Of a stretch of 51,414 nt of DNA, positions 16,091 through 25,938 are shown in pieces; position 1 is the stretch's first letter, and each line of letters starts with the position of its first letter. Made by a program: the position numbers and the translations under genes. The DNA is from Phycisphaerae bacterium (GTDB lineage Bacteria > Planctomycetota > Phycisphaerae > Sedimentisphaerales > Anaerohalosphaeraceae), in the NCBI GenBank assembly GCA_012729675.1, contig JAAYCR010000039.1, positions 1 to 51,414 of the forward strand, given 5' to 3'. Under the pieces are notes generated by a model that worked only from the letters and a program-made list of their open reading frames with translations, was not told where the DNA came from and made no database searches.

Positions 16091-17458
16091 ATGTCTCAAG
16101 AATTGATTATCAGCATCAGCGGAATGCGGGGGATCATCGGCGAGAATTTATCGCCGGAGATCGCCGCCGCGTATGGATGTGCGTTCGCAGCGTTTTTACG
16201 AACGCACAAGCCGGATAAAAAACTGACCGTTGCCGTCGGTCGAGACTCGCGTCCGTCCGGGGCGATGATGTTTTCGGCGGTGGCCGCGGGCCTGACGGCC
16301 GGCGGGGTGGATGTGGTCGATTTGAGCATCTGCTCGACGCCGGGCGTGGGAATTATGCTGCGGCATCTGGGGTGTGACGGCGGCGTCATCATCACGGCCA
16401 GCCACAACCCCGTTCCCTACAACGGCATCAAGCTGCTACTGGACAACGGCATTGCCCCGCCGCGGGCGATGGCCGAGGACATCATTCGACGCTATCGTCA
16501 GCGGGCATTTGCGCTGGCCGATTCGGTGCACTGCGGCAAGATTTCGTGCAATGGCCAAACGCCGCGGATTCACACCGACAAAGTGCTGCCGCTGGTCAAT
16601 CCGGCGGCCATCGCGGCCAAACACTACAAGGTCGTGCTGGACAGCGTCAACGGCGCCGGCGGCGTCGCGGGGCGATTCCTGCTCGAAAAGCTCGGCTGCG
16701 AGATTGTGCCGATGAATATCGAGCCGACCGGCCTCTTTGCCCATACGCCGGAGCCGACGGCGGAGAATCTGACCGATCTGTGTCTGGCCGTCACGCGACA
16801 CAAGGCACAGATTGGATTCGCTCAAGATCCGGATGCAGACCGGCTGGCGATTGTTGATGAGAACGGCCGCTACATCGGCGAAGAATACACGCTGGCGCTG
16901 GCGGCCAAGTATGTTTTCAGCAAGCAAACCGGCACGGCCGCGGCCAATCTTTCCACCTCGCGGATGATTGACGACATCGCCGCCGCCGCCGGCTCAACGG
17001 TGATCCGCACGCCCGTCGGCGAGGCCAACGTCGCCGAGGCAATGGTCCAACACAACTGCATCATCGGCGGCGAGGGAAACGGCGGGGTGATTGATCTGCG
17101 GGTCGGCCCCATCCGCGACAGCTTGGTCGCAATGGCGATGGTCTTGCAGCTGATGGCCGAGACGGGAAAGACCGTCGGGCAACTGGCCGACGAGTTGGGC
17201 GGCTATGTGATGCACAAAAGCAAATATCCCGCTGACAGGCAGCAGGCACAGGCGATTATTGATAAGGCCAAAGCCGTCTTTGCGGACGCACGGATCGACA
17301 CCAGCGACGGCTGCCGCTTTGACCTGCCGGCCGGCTGGATTCATATTCGCACCAGCAACACCGAGCCGATTATGCGTATCATCATGGAAACCCAAGACCC
17401 CGATGCGGCCCGCCGCTGGACTGAACAGATCGAAATTATTCGAAACGAAGTTCTGTAA
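16091..17458 (+). CDS. Phosphohexomutase (phosphoglucosamine/phosphomannomutase type)
   Basis: The protein has 455 residues from the ATG at 16091 (AAGAAAGG box). The four alpha-D-phosphohexomutase loops are all visible: phosphoserine loop TASHNPVPYNG, metal loop DPDADRLA, sugar-binding loop GGEGNGGV, and phosphate-binding RTSNTEPIMRI. The EGNGG loop resembles archaeal-type and GlmM-like enzymes rather than the GEMSGH of classical PMM/PGM. The product is probably glucosamine-1-phosphate for UDP-GlcNAc, or mannose-1-phosphate. It is followed by the CDF gene after 5 nt. Confidence 0.88.
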   Translation: MSQELIISISGMRGIIGENLSPEIAAAYGCAFAAFLRTHKPDKKLTVAVGRDSRPSGAMMFSAVAAGLTAGGVDVVDLSICSTPGVGIMLRHLGCDGGVIITASHNPVPYNGIKLLLDNGIAPPRAMAEDIIRRYRQRAFALADSVHCGKISCNGQTPRIHTDKVLPLVNPAAIAAKHYKVVLDSVNGAGGVAGRFLLEKLGCEIVPMNIEPTGLFAHTPEPTAENLTDLCLAVTRHKAQIGFAQDPDADRLAIVDENGRYIGEEYTLALAAKYVFSKQTGTAAANLSTSRMIDDIAAAAGSTVIRTPVGEANVAEAMVQHNCIIGGEGNGGVIDLRVGPIRDSLVAMAMVLQLMAETGKTVGQLADELGGYVMHKSKYPADRQQAQAIIDKAKAVFADARIDTSDGCRFDLPAGWIHIRTSNTEPIMRIIMETQDPDAARRWTEQIEIIRNEVL

Positions 17459-17463
17459 ATAGT

Positions 17464-18375
17464 ATGCTGACAGACCGACGACAGGACGATGGGCGTATCC
17501 GCCGCGTGACTTGGGCCGGGCTGTGGATCAATTTGGGATTGACGGTAGTGAAAGTTGCCGTCGGACTGCTGGCCGGATCGCTGGCGCTGGTGGCGGACGG
17601 GTTTCATTCGCTGTCGGATATCGCCACCGACTTGGCGGTGATTTTGGGGGTGTATTTCGGCGGCAAAGCGCCGGATCCCAAACACCCCTACGGTCACGGT
17701 CGGATGGAGACGTTTTCGGCGGCGTTTGTGGCCCTGACGCTGATCGCGGTCGGGCTGGTGATGATTTATAAAGCCGGCCTGGAGATTGCCAAAGTCCATT
17801 TGCCGGACGCTGAGCCTGCGATGACGATGACCTCGGCAGTGATGGCCATTGCAATTTTGTCGGTTGTTGCCAAGGAACTGCTTTACCAATGGACGCGGCG
17901 CGTCGCCGTCAAAACGCACAGTACCGCGCTGTATGCCAACGCCTGGCATCATCGCAGCGACGCTTTCAGCTCGGTGGCGGTTTTGGTCGGCGTCGCAGCG
18001 GTCAAGCTGGGCTATCCGCACGGCGACCAATTGGCGGCCATTGCGGTCGGGCTGATGATCGTGCTGGTGGCGGTGCGGGTCATCAGCGGCTGTTTTCACG
18101 AGTTTTCCGAACGGGCGGTGGATCGCCAGACGCTGACACAAATTGAGGCGATTCTGCAGGCCGACAACCGGATTCGCCAGTGGCATCAGTTGCGGACCCG
18201 CAGCGTCGGGCGCGAAGTCTTTATCGATTTGCATATTCTGGTCGATCCGGCCCTGAACATCACCGACGCCCATCAGATTGCCGATACGCTCGAATCCAAT
18301 TTGCACGAGCAGATCGTCCGACCGGTCAATGTCATCGTACACGTCGAGCCGGATACGCCGGAGTTGCGAAAGTAA
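17464..18375 (+). CDS. Cation diffusion facilitator (CDF) family metal transporter
   Basis: The protein has 303 residues. Six hydrophobic segments are expected. Metal-site motifs are DGFHSLSDIATD (TM2) and NAWHHRSDAFSS (TM5); the HPYGHGRMET loop is typical of the family. A cytoplasmic ferredoxin-like C-terminal domain (about 210-300) ends VNVIVHVEP. It exports divalent cations (Zn, Mn, Fe or Co) in exchange for protons across the inner membrane; the metal cannot be assigned. It begins 5 nt after the phosphohexomutase stop, so it is cotranscribed. Confidence 0.93.
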   Translation: MLTDRRQDDGRIRRVTWAGLWINLGLTVVKVAVGLLAGSLALVADGFHSLSDIATDLAVILGVYFGGKAPDPKHPYGHGRMETFSAAFVALTLIAVGLVMIYKAGLEIAKVHLPDAEPAMTMTSAVMAIAILSVVAKELLYQWTRRVAVKTHSTALYANAWHHRSDAFSSVAVLVGVAAVKLGYPHGDQLAAIAVGLMIVLVAVRVISGCFHEFSERAVDRQTLTQIEAILQADNRIRQWHQLRTRSVGREVFIDLHILVDPALNITDAHQIADTLESNLHEQIVRPVNVIVHVEPDTPELRK

Positions 18376-18528
18376 CGACCGATAATCAGCTATTCGTCCA
18401 AATCAGACCCATAGAGGCGACTACGGCCTAAAATATTCGAGAAAACTTCTGTCCTGCGGCGAATTTACCGATACAATAAAATGGAAATGAGAAACCGAGA
18501 TTTAAATCCGACTTTGTGGAGCGGAGAT

Positions 18529-21500
18529 ATGAAAAAAGGATACGTCAACTGGACATTGGTGTTGGTGTTAGTGCTGGGAGTTTGCGCCCTCGGCGTAACG
18601 GTGATCGGCCTGCGAAAGTATAACCGCACCCAGCGGGCCGAGCAGGGACTTGAACGGGGCCTTGTTGCGTATGAAGAGGAACGCTGGTCAGCGGCGGCGT
18701 CCGGGCTGGGGCAGTATTTGGGAATTCATCAGACCGATGTGGACATTTTGCTCAAATACGGCCACGCCCAATCCCGTATTCAGCCGTTCCGTCGCGAGCA
18801 TTATGCACAAGCGGTGAATGCCTACCGCAATGTGCTGCGACTTGATGAAGCCAACGTTGAGGCGGCTCGGTCGCTGGTGGATTTGTATCTGCAAGCCAAC
18901 GTCCCGGCCGAGGCGGAGCTGGTGGCATCACGATTTCTGGAAAAGGGCGATGACAGTAACATCACCGTGCGCCTGGCGGCGGCACAGATGATGCAGCGCA
19001 AATATGAAGACGCCGCACAACTGCTCACCGAGGTACTGACCCGTGAGCCGTCCGAAACGGCGGTATATGAGTTGCTTGCGCAGGTTGCGTCGGAACGCCC
19101 GAATCTGCTGCCCAAAACACCGCGCGAATGGATCGATCTGGCGGTTGCCAATAATCCTCAAAAAGCGCAGGCCCATATTCTTCGGGGGCGTTTCTTGGCG
19201 GATTCCGGTCAGCGGGATTTGGCGATTCAAAGCCTTCAACAAGCGGAACAGTGCGAATTGTCCGATCAGGATGTTCGCCTGTCGCTTGCCGCCGCATGGC
19301 TGCGGCTGGATGCGTTAGAGCAAGCCGAAGCGCAACTTGACGCCCTCTATGCGAGCGACCCGACCCTGCCCCAGCTATGGCAGCTCCGAGCAGTTGCGGC
19401 GGCCAAACGCCAGGACCCAGCCAAGGCGGGCGAAGTCGCCCGTGCAGGCCTTGAGCATCTCGGCGACGCGAAAGGTGTATTTTTGCCGTATGCGGCCGAA
19501 CTGTTTTTGCAGGCCGGCGACAACGAAAGCGCCCGTGCGGCCCTGAAGGGGTTGCGCGAGCTTGACCTCAACAGTGGACTGGTTTTTTATCTGGACGGCC
19601 TCCTGGCCGAACGCGACGGCGACTGGTCGCTGGCGATGACGCACTGGCGCGAGGCGGTCGTGCAGGGTTATACCGCCGAGCCGGTCTATCTGAAACTGGC
19701 CGAGGGGGCGATGCGTCTGGAAGATCGAACCAGCGCAATCGAAACGCTGCAACGCTTTCTCCGGCAAAACCCCAATTCGTATTCCGCCCACCTGATGCTG
19801 GCGCGGATTTTGGCCGAGGGGCGTCAATGGGCCGCCGCGTCCGAATCTGCCGCGTCTGCGGCCAGGCTAAGCCCGACGAGTCGGGAAGCTCAGAGCCTGC
19901 TGATGCGTACGCAAATTGAACGGTTGGCCCAACAGCCCCAATCCGCCGGGCGCGTCGATCAGATTTTGGCCGAGTTGCTCGCCGCGGATGATTCGCTTCA
20001 ACATCGTCTGCTGGCGTTTCGCATTGCCCTGAGCCGACAGGACTGGACAAAAGCCCAACAAGCCCTGGAGGCAATCAATGAGCGTTTCGGTCCGTCCTTA
20101 TCCCTTCAAATGGCCTGGGCCGAGTATTACGCCATCCGTCAGCAGACCGAGCAGTCGGCCGCGCTGCTGCGCGAGGCGATGGCGGCGTATCCCGACGCTT
20201 CCGAGCCGGTCATTCTGCTGGCGAGTTTGTATCTCGACCAAAATAAATCGCCGGAGGCGCTGTCGATTTTGCAGGAAGCGGCATCGCGTTTGGAGGGGCC
20301 GCCGCTGCGTCGCGTTCGGCTATTGATGGGAGATATTTACAACCGCAGCGGGCAAACACAGGACGCCGTCGCAGTGTTTACCGCGATGGCGGCTGACTAC
20401 CCGCAGGACATCCTCTCGCGCCGTCAACTGCTGACCCTGCGCCGCAATGAGGCAGATGCCGCCTGGCTTGCCGAGCAGATTGACGCGATCAAAAAAATCG
20501 AAGGCGCTGCGGGACGGATTTGGAAAATCGAGCAGGTCTCGCTCTGGCTTGCGCAAGGCGAGATTGAACAACACTATTCACAGGCGGTTTCCCTGTTGAA
20601 CGAAAACCTTGCCGCCAATCCGGACGACAAACAGAGCGTTATGCTGCTGGCCGCCGCGCATGAGCAGGCGGGCAATATGCGTCTGTCGATGTCGCTGTAT
20701 CAGGATACGCTGGTTCGCCACCCGGACGATGTGGATCTGGCGATTGCGGCGATGGGCGCGATGTATCGGGCGCAGGAGACGCGGCAGGCCGAACAACTGC
20801 TGGCCGATTTATTGGCCGCCGGTCATACCGATCCGCGCTTGGCGCAGTTTGAACTGCAAAGCCATCTCCGTCAGGGACGACTGGATTCGGCCGAGGAGAT
20901 GCTTGAAAAGATGATCCTTCGCAACGCCGACGACGACAGTGCCAAGTTGTCGCTGGCGATGCTCAGAACACGTAGCGGACAATTCGACGCCGCTCGGCAA
21001 CTGATCGATGACCTCATTTCGGAAAACCCCGACGCCGTGGTCTATCAGGCCGCGCTGACGGACTGGCACCTTCAGCAGAAACAGCCGGAACAGGCGATGG
21101 CGGTGGTCGAAGCGTTTCTGCGTCGCCATGACACTGTCGAGGTCCACCGACTGCGCTGTCAGGTGCTGCTGGCCATGGGTCAAACCGACGACGCCGTGGC
21201 TGGCATCGGTACTATTCTTGAACGAGCCGGCAGCGATCCGGAGGTATTGTTGAACGTCAGTGAGTTGTATATCGCGGCCGGACGTGAGGCGCAGGCCCTT
21301 GACGCGGCGCAAAAGGCACTGGCGCTGGCGCCGGATTCTTTTGACGCCCAAAAACAGACGGCGCTGCTGCTGTTGGCGCAGACGCAGACGCAGCAGGAAG
21401 GGGCGGCCTTGCTGGAAAAAGCCATTGCGAAACAGCCAAACGATGTTCAGTTGCGGTTGCGGAAAGCGGCGCTGCTGCTGAGCCGCATCGGCGGGACGCC

Positions 21501-22650
21501 TGACGACGGTATCCAGATACTCTCGGTGCTGGTGAACGATTACCCGCGTCTGGAACCGGCGTGGGGGTATTTGATCGAATGGTATCTGCTCAACAATCAG
21601 CCGGGAATGGCGATGGATACGGTTCTGCGCGGACTGGCGGCGATCCCCGAAAGCCGCTTGCTGGCTATCGCAAAGGCGCGCGTCGAGTCGCTGCGCTCGC
21701 CATCGGTGGCGCTGGAAACGCTCAATCGTCTGGCGCAGCAATACCCGTCCGACGAAGAGATTGTGCAAATGCGGGCGCTGATGATGCAGCGTGCTGACAG
21801 AAACGGCCAGGCCGTTCAACTGCTCGGCGACTGGCTGGCGTCCGGTTCGGCGTCCGAATCGATCTCGCTGCGATTGCTGTATATGGAACTGCTCTACGCC
21901 GACAAACAAATCGAGCCGGCCAAACAGCTTTACGAGCGTCTTTCGGCGGACCCGAAAGTCGCGGACACCGCACTGATCCGGTGGCTGTCTGTGATGGCAG
22001 AAACGGCCGGCGCCGAAGAAATGGCGGCGGCGTTTGAGCGATGGTACCAGTCCCATCCGCAGGGCGGCCCGATGGCGCTGCAGATCCTTCAGACGCTGCT
22101 GGCCAATCAATCGCCTTCAACGGTCAGCGCCGCCAGACAGATACTGACGCTCGTTCTGGGCCGCGAACCCAACAGCCCCGAAGCGGTTTTCGCTATGGCG
22201 ATGCTGCACCACATGACCGGACAAAAGCTTGAATCCGTGCCGTACTACGAACGCACCCTTGAGCTTCAGCCGGAAAATGTCGTTGCGATCAATAATCTGG
22301 CGTGGATTCTCAGTCAGGACAAGTTCGACCATCGCCGGGCGCTGCAACTGGCCGACAACGGACTGGCGCAAGCCCCCGACTACGTCGATCTGATCGATAC
22401 GCGGGGCACCATTCATTTTGCGATGGAACAATATGATAAAGCCGCCGAAGACTTCAGGAAGGCGGCGGCGGCGTATCTTGACAGTCAGCCCCAAAAGACC
22501 GTCTCGACCTTTTATTTAGCGCAATGTCTTTTACGTCTGGGCAGCAATGAGCCGGCCAGGAATGAATTTTTCCGCGCCCGAGAACTGGATGATAAGGTCG
22601 GCGGCCTGACCCCGCAGCAGCGAGCCGAACTGGCAGAGATTCTTCGGTAA
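18529..22650 (+). CDS. Very large membrane-anchored TPR protein
   Basis: The protein has 1373 residues from ATG at 18529 (GGAG 7 nt upstream; an earlier in-frame ATG at 18481 is less likely). The N-terminus has one membrane helix (WTLVLVLVLGVCALGVTVIGL, about 7-27) and the rest is a superhelix of tandem tetratricopeptide repeats. Repeats near the end are clear, e.g. YYERTLELQPENVVAINNLAWIL and ALQLADNGLAQAPDYVDLIDTRG. No catalytic domain is seen. The topology suggests a periplasmic or cytoplasmic scaffold for an envelope or export machine. Size and layout recall the TPR proteins of exosortase/PEP-CTERM loci, but no exosortase is nearby. It converges on hflX with 16 nt between them. Confidence 0.8.
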   Translation: MKKGYVNWTLVLVLVLGVCALGVTVIGLRKYNRTQRAEQGLERGLVAYEEERWSAAASGLGQYLGIHQTDVDILLKYGHAQSRIQPFRREHYAQAVNAYRNVLRLDEANVEAARSLVDLYLQANVPAEAELVASRFLEKGDDSNITVRLAAAQMMQRKYEDAAQLLTEVLTREPSETAVYELLAQVASERPNLLPKTPREWIDLAVANNPQKAQAHILRGRFLADSGQRDLAIQSLQQAEQCELSDQDVRLSLAAAWLRLDALEQAEAQLDALYASDPTLPQLWQLRAVAAAKRQDPAKAGEVARAGLEHLGDAKGVFLPYAAELFLQAGDNESARAALKGLRELDLNSGLVFYLDGLLAERDGDWSLAMTHWREAVVQGYTAEPVYLKLAEGAMRLEDRTSAIETLQRFLRQNPNSYSAHLMLARILAEGRQWAAASESAASAARLSPTSREAQSLLMRTQIERLAQQPQSAGRVDQILAELLAADDSLQHRLLAFRIALSRQDWTKAQQALEAINERFGPSLSLQMAWAEYYAIRQQTEQSAALLREAMAAYPDASEPVILLASLYLDQNKSPEALSILQEAASRLEGPPLRRVRLLMGDIYNRSGQTQDAVAVFTAMAADYPQDILSRRQLLTLRRNEADAAWLAEQIDAIKKIEGAAGRIWKIEQVSLWLAQGEIEQHYSQAVSLLNENLAANPDDKQSVMLLAAAHEQAGNMRLSMSLYQDTLVRHPDDVDLAIAAMGAMYRAQETRQAEQLLADLLAAGHTDPRLAQFELQSHLRQGRLDSAEEMLEKMILRNADDDSAKLSLAMLRTRSGQFDAARQLIDDLISENPDAVVYQAALTDWHLQQKQPEQAMAVVEAFLRRHDTVEVHRLRCQVLLAMGQTDDAVAGIGTILERAGSDPEVLLNVSELYIAAGREAQALDAAQKALALAPDSFDAQKQTALLLLAQTQTQQEGAALLEKAIAKQPNDVQLRLRKAALLLSRIGGTPDDGIQILSVLVNDYPRLEPAWGYLIEWYLLNNQPGMAMDTVLRGLAAIPESRLLAIAKARVESLRSPSVALETLNRLAQQYPSDEEIVQMRALMMQRADRNGQAVQLLGDWLASGSASESISLRLLYMELLYADKQIEPAKQLYERLSADPKVADTALIRWLSVMAETAGAEEMAAAFERWYQSHPQGGPMALQILQTLLANQSPSTVSAARQILTLVLGREPNSPEAVFAMAMLHHMTGQKLESVPYYERTLELQPENVVAINNLAWILSQDKFDHRRALQLADNGLAQAPDYVDLIDTRGTIHFAMEQYDKAAEDFRKAAAAYLDSQPQKTVSTFYLAQCLLRLGSNEPARNEFFRARELDDKVGGLTPQQRAELAEILR

Positions 22651-22666
22651 AATATCTCGAAAACAG

Positions 22667-23980
22667 TTATACTCTCTCGACAGACTGTGCGCCGAGGCGT
22701 TCCAGTTGCGGCAGCTGGTTGCGGCCCAGCGTCAGTTCATGCGTCACCGTATTGTCCTGATAGGCTTCGGTTACGCGCTCCCCGACCGTGTGGACAAAAT
22801 GGTGGAGTTTGCCGTTTCCGGCGTCGCTCTGAACGCGGATGCGCACCTTGGCGCCGCGAACTTTTTCGGCAATGGCGGCGGCGACCCGGTCAAGCTGATA
22901 GCCCGTGCGGGCGGAGATGCCGATGGCGTCGGGATAGACGGTCTGAACCGCTTCAAACAACTCGCGGTTGGCGATGCGGTCGGATTTGTTCAGCACAACG
23001 AGCATTTCTTTTTCCGCACAGCCGATATCCTTGAGTACCGCTTCAACACTTTTGATTTGGTCGAACACGTCCGGGCTGGAAGCGTCCACCACGTGTAGAA
23101 GCAAGTCGGCGTTGACCGCCTCTTCGAGCGTGGCCTTGAACGAGGCGACCAAGTGGTGCGGCAGCTTGCTGACAAAGCCGACGGTATCGCTGAGCAGCGC
23201 CTCGACGCCGGGTTCGACCGCCCATTTGCGGGTGCGCGTGTCCAGCGTCGCGAACAACTGGTCTTCGACATACACATCCGCACTGGTCAGGGCATTCATC
23301 AGCGTGCTTTTGCCGGCGTTGGTGTAGCCGACAAGACAGATTTTGTAAAAGCCGCGACGACCGTCGATCTCGCGGAGCTTGCGTTTGTCGATGCCGGCGA
23401 TCTCGCGCTTCAGTTCGGTGATGCGTTTCTTGACCAGCCGACGGTCAATCTCAAGCTGCTTTTCACCCGTGCCGCGCGTGCCGATGCCGCCGACGGCCCC
23501 TGCCGCCGTGCCGCCGCCCGCCCCCGCCACCGTGTCCAAATGCCCCCACATCCGCGTCAGCCGCGGGTAGGTGTATTCCAACTGCGCCAATTCGACTTGC
23601 AGCTTGGCCTGTTTGGTGCGGGCGCGCGTGGCAAAGATGTCGAGGATCAACTCGCTGCGATCCAGCACTTTGCACTTGACGATCTTCTCCAACTCGCGGA
23701 TCTGGGCCGGCGACAGGTCGTTGTCAAAAATGACCACATTGGCCTCGTGCTGCTCAACCTTTTCGGCCAGCATCTGCGCCTTGCCGGAGCCGATGTACGT
23801 ACCGGCGTGGACTTGACGCACCTTCTGGATCGACCGATACACCACCACCGCCCCGGCACTCTCGGCCAGGGCGTGCAGTTCCTGCAGCCAGTCGTCCTGT
23901 AATAACTTGTTGCGGTCTTCGGGCAGGACGGCCCCGACTAGAATGGCCCGTTCCTGCTGTACGGTTATCTGCTCACGCAT
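22667..23980 (-). CDS. hflX: Ribosome-associated GTPase HflX
   Basis: The protein has 437 residues from the ATG at 23980. The N-terminal HflX domain contains GTYIGSGKAQMLAE and VVIFDNDLSPAQIRELE, followed by the glycine-rich linker (AGAGGGTAAGAVGG-IGTRGTGEKQLEIDRR). The G domain has GYTNAGKSTLMN (G1), DTVGFVSKLPHHLV (G3) and NKSD (G4). HflX splits stalled 70S ribosomes after heat stress. No hfq or hflK/C lies nearby. No strong ribosome site is visible. Confidence 0.96.
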   Translation of the reverse strand: MREQITVQQERAILVGAVLPEDRNKLLQDDWLQELHALAESAGAVVVYRSIQKVRQVHAGTYIGSGKAQMLAEKVEQHEANVVIFDNDLSPAQIRELEKIVKCKVLDRSELILDIFATRARTKQAKLQVELAQLEYTYPRLTRMWGHLDTVAGAGGGTAAGAVGGIGTRGTGEKQLEIDRRLVKKRITELKREIAGIDKRKLREIDGRRGFYKICLVGYTNAGKSTLMNALTSADVYVEDQLFATLDTRTRKWAVEPGVEALLSDTVGFVSKLPHHLVASFKATLEEAVNADLLLHVVDASSPDVFDQIKSVEAVLKDIGCAEKEMLVVLNKSDRIANRELFEAVQTVYPDAIGISARTGYQLDRVAAAIAEKVRGAKVRIRVQSDAGNGKLHHFVHTVGERVTEAYQDNTVTHELTLGRNQLPQLERLGAQSVERV

Positions 23981-24090
23981 CGCACTCAATGCAATAATAT
24001 CCCTTCAAAAGGCATTACTTAACACCCTTCAGTATAGCATAAATGCCCGGACAATACAAGCCTCTATGCAGGTCAGCACGGCTTCGCAGG

Positions 24091-24106
24091 ATGGGCTATA
24101 GCCCAT
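24091..24106. repeat. Palindrome ATGGGCTWWAGCCCAT, copy 1 of 3
   Basis: A perfect 16-bp palindrome that overlaps the stop codon of the GNAT gene. Further copies are at 28588-28603 and 31393-31408, and a diverged form lies inside dnaX near 2420-2435. Confidence 0.75.
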
Positions 24107-24930
24107 CACTCACCCGCCAAGTCCAGCCCCTCCACCGTTTGTTCAGGATTTCGCCACGTATAATACACCGGCCAAACGCCGAGGCGATTCAGGACAAACG
24201 CCGTCCGCTCCACGCCCGGCGGCATTGTGCGACGACGGCCGAAGCGGTTCAGGAACAAATGGACGGCATTTTCGACCCGGTCGTACTGCTTTTGCGGCAG
24301 GCGCGACATGCGGGCGTGCACGGCGGCCGGATCGATCCGCAGGGCCGCGTCGATGCCCGCTTCGTCAAACGCCCGTTCCACCTGCCGCCGCGCCGGATCC
24401 GGGGCGGGTCGATACGCACGCATCCCGGCCCGCTCGAAAAACGGATGCAGATGCCCCATGGCGGCCGAGGCCTCGACCATCGCAACGCCGGCCAGCGGCA
24501 GCGTATCGCGCACCAGCCGCACCGCCAGCCCCAGCCCGCGGTACCGCGGCTCGATAATCACCCGGCTGATGCGCCGGACGTGAGCGTTCAGCAAGGCCAG
24601 CTTTTCGGCCTTGGGACGCATGGCAAAAAAACCGCCGGTCGCCCTGTCGCGCGCCGCATTGTTCAGCGGCGAGGGGGCATAGACAATGACACCGGCGACG
24701 GTCTCGGTCAGTTCCCCATCGTTCCCGGCTCCGCCGGGAAGCGCTGCCACCCAACTGTGATCGCTGTTGACTGTGCCGGGAAGCGCTGTCACCCCTTCTT
24801 TAACCAATGCATAAATCGCACAATACGGCCCCAACGCGCCGTCGCAATAATGATACCGCCGCAACGCACGATACGCACGAATATCCGCGCGGATAAGCTG
24901 CAATTGAGATGTGAGTGTGCAGGGAGACAT
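24106..24930 (-). CDS. GNAT-like acetyltransferase of the phage-associated COG2401 type
   Basis: The protein has 274 residues. The N-terminal RYHYCDG segment is followed by GVIVYAPSPLNNAARDR. The acetyl-CoA-binding beta4-alpha3 unit is ISRVIIEPRYRGLGLAVRLVRDTLP (about 118-142), with VEASAAMGHLHPFFERAGM after it. This matches the acetyltransferase half of COG2401 proteins, which are often found near phage packaging genes. The substrate is unknown. It is the last minus-strand gene of the head module, about 200 bp of repeat away from it. The stop lies in a palindrome, and the ribosome site is weak. Confidence 0.65.
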   Translation of the reverse strand: MSPCTLTSQLQLIRADIRAYRALRRYHYCDGALGPYCAIYALVKEGVTALPGTVNSDHSWVAALPGGAGNDGELTETVAGVIVYAPSPLNNAARDRATGGFFAMRPKAEKLALLNAHVRRISRVIIEPRYRGLGLAVRLVRDTLPLAGVAMVEASAAMGHLHPFFERAGMRAYRPAPDPARRQVERAFDEAGIDAALRIDPAAVHARMSRLPQKQYDRVENAVHLFLNRFGRRRTMPPGVERTAFVLNRLGVWPVYYTWRNPEQTVEGLDLAGE

Positions 24931-24952
24931 AAAAATCTTCGAAAAATTCCAT

Positions 24953-25140
24953 AACCCCGAAGGGGTTTTAAGTCAGTTAGCCGGAGGCGTGAGCCTCCGG
25001 TGAAGATTGGAAAAACGAACAATGAAGCCCTGAAAGGGCGAAAGTATTATACTTTCGCCCCGTCGGGGCTTATATGAAGATACGTATCCGTTCCGTAGGC
25101 TTACGCCTACGGCTAAATGACTCTCGTCCCTCTGGGACTA
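24953..25140. repeat. Six-hairpin repeat A, inverted partner of repeat B
   Basis: Hairpins in order: AACCCCGAAGGGGTT (24953-24967), CCGGAGGC-GTGA-GCCTCCGG (24981-25000), GCCCTGAAAGGGC, GCCCCGTCGGGGC, CCGTAGGC-TTAC-GCCTACGG (25093-25112) and GTCCCTCTGGGAC (25126-25138). Read in reverse complement this matches repeat B at 25985-26176 hairpin for hairpin. Confidence 0.85.
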
Positions 25141-25380
25141 ACTCTTCATTTCCGTCACCAGCGTTCGCGTCGCGGCCGACTGATTGGCGTGGGCCTGTTT
25201 AAAATCGCTGACCACGGTCGGACAAAGCTGTTTGAACAGTTCGTTGCCTTCGATGATCTCTTTGAGTGCCCGGCTTTTGTCCTTGGTCTGTTTGAGAAAC
25301 GTCGCGATACGCAAGCCATACACGCCGCCCAGAAGCCCCGCCACGCCAATCCCCAGCTCCATCGCCGCATCGGTCAGCAC
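25138..25380 (-). CDS. Small protein, possibly phage-derived
   Basis: The protein has 80 residues from GTG at 25380, whose codon overlaps the lipoprotein stop (GTGCTGA). An ATG at 25362 would give 74. The N-terminal hydrophobic glycine-rich stretch (MELGIGVAGLLGGVYGL) looks membrane-associated. A charged helical part follows (TKDKSRALKEIIEGNELFKQL). Its last base is the end of repeat A. Overlap with the upstream gene suggests translational coupling. Function unknown; a lysis-related role is possible from position only. Confidence 0.55.
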   Translation of the reverse strand: MLTDAAMELGIGVAGLLGGVYGLRIATFLKQTKDKSRALKEIIEGNELFKQLCPTVVSDFKQAHANQSAATRTLVTEMKS

Positions 25381-25610
25381 CCACGCATCCCGTAATCCAT
25401 CACAAACGCCTCGCTCTGCTGCGTCGCCAACGCCGCAAGACCCGTCAGCGCCGGCGAGACATTCTCCTCCCGCGCCGTCTGCTGCGTCAACTGACACGTC
25501 CTGTGATGCACCCAGGCATTCTGCTTCTGCGCCTCCGTCGCCCCAAACCGAAGCCCCCCGCACCCGGCAAGCCCCATCGCCAACACCGCTGTCATCAGTA
25601 CCTTTTTCAT
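25374..25610 (-). CDS. Small lipoprotein (possible spanin-like)
   Basis: The protein has 78 residues from ATG at 25610, with a good AAGGAG box 7 nt upstream. The leader MKKVLMTAVLAMGLAGC ends in a lipobox (Cys17). The mature part is short and hydrophilic (TEAQKQNAWVHHRTCQLTQQ). In-frame codons upstream come from a CACAGATT-type repeat and are not coding. Next to a small membrane protein in a phage module, a short lipoprotein recalls outer-membrane spanin subunits, but this is inference from context. Confidence 0.65.
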   Translation of the reverse strand: MKKVLMTAVLAMGLAGCGGLRFGATEAQKQNAWVHHRTCQLTQQTAREENVSPALTGLAALATQQSEAFVMDYGMRGC

Positions 25611-25659
25611 CGTTTGCTCCTTTCTAAAAATTTCTGTGTCGTCTGTGAAATCTGTGGTT

Positions 25660-25905
25660 TCACTTGTTTTCAATGCGTTGTAACCGATACTCCTGCGAAA
25701 TCGTCCGTTCCTGCAGGGCTTCGAGCTTGGTACAGAATTTTTCCTGTGCGGTCAGAAGTTGCTGCACGTCGCGCTGTACGGTGTCCAACTGCCGCTGCAG
25801 GTTTGCCCATGTGCCGACGATCAACCCGGCCAGCGTAATCAACTGCACCACCGCCGAGACATTCACCCGTCGCTCGAAATGCCAGTGGTTTTGTTTTGCA
25901 TTCAT
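25660..25905 (-). CDS. Small single-pass membrane protein with coiled coil
   Basis: The protein has 81 residues with a strong AAGGAG box before the ATG. One membrane helix (VSAVVQLITLAGLIVGTWANL, about 15-35) is followed by a coiled-coil-like tail rich in Gln/Leu (LQRQLDTVQRDVQQLLTAQEKF). This layout is common in phage holin or accessory proteins located after head genes. No enzymatic motif. It lies between repeats A and B with the lipoprotein gene. Confidence 0.65.
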   Translation of the reverse strand: MNAKQNHWHFERRVNVSAVVQLITLAGLIVGTWANLQRQLDTVQRDVQQLLTAQEKFCTKLEALQERTISQEYRLQRIENK

Positions 25906-25938
25906 AGCAAACTCCTTTGGTTGAAAATCCTAAATCAT

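Noticed and set aside
20809-22110. 433-codon minus-strand frame across the TPR gene
   Set aside because: Antisense shadow; the TPR frame is continuous for 1373 codons with repeat periodicity.
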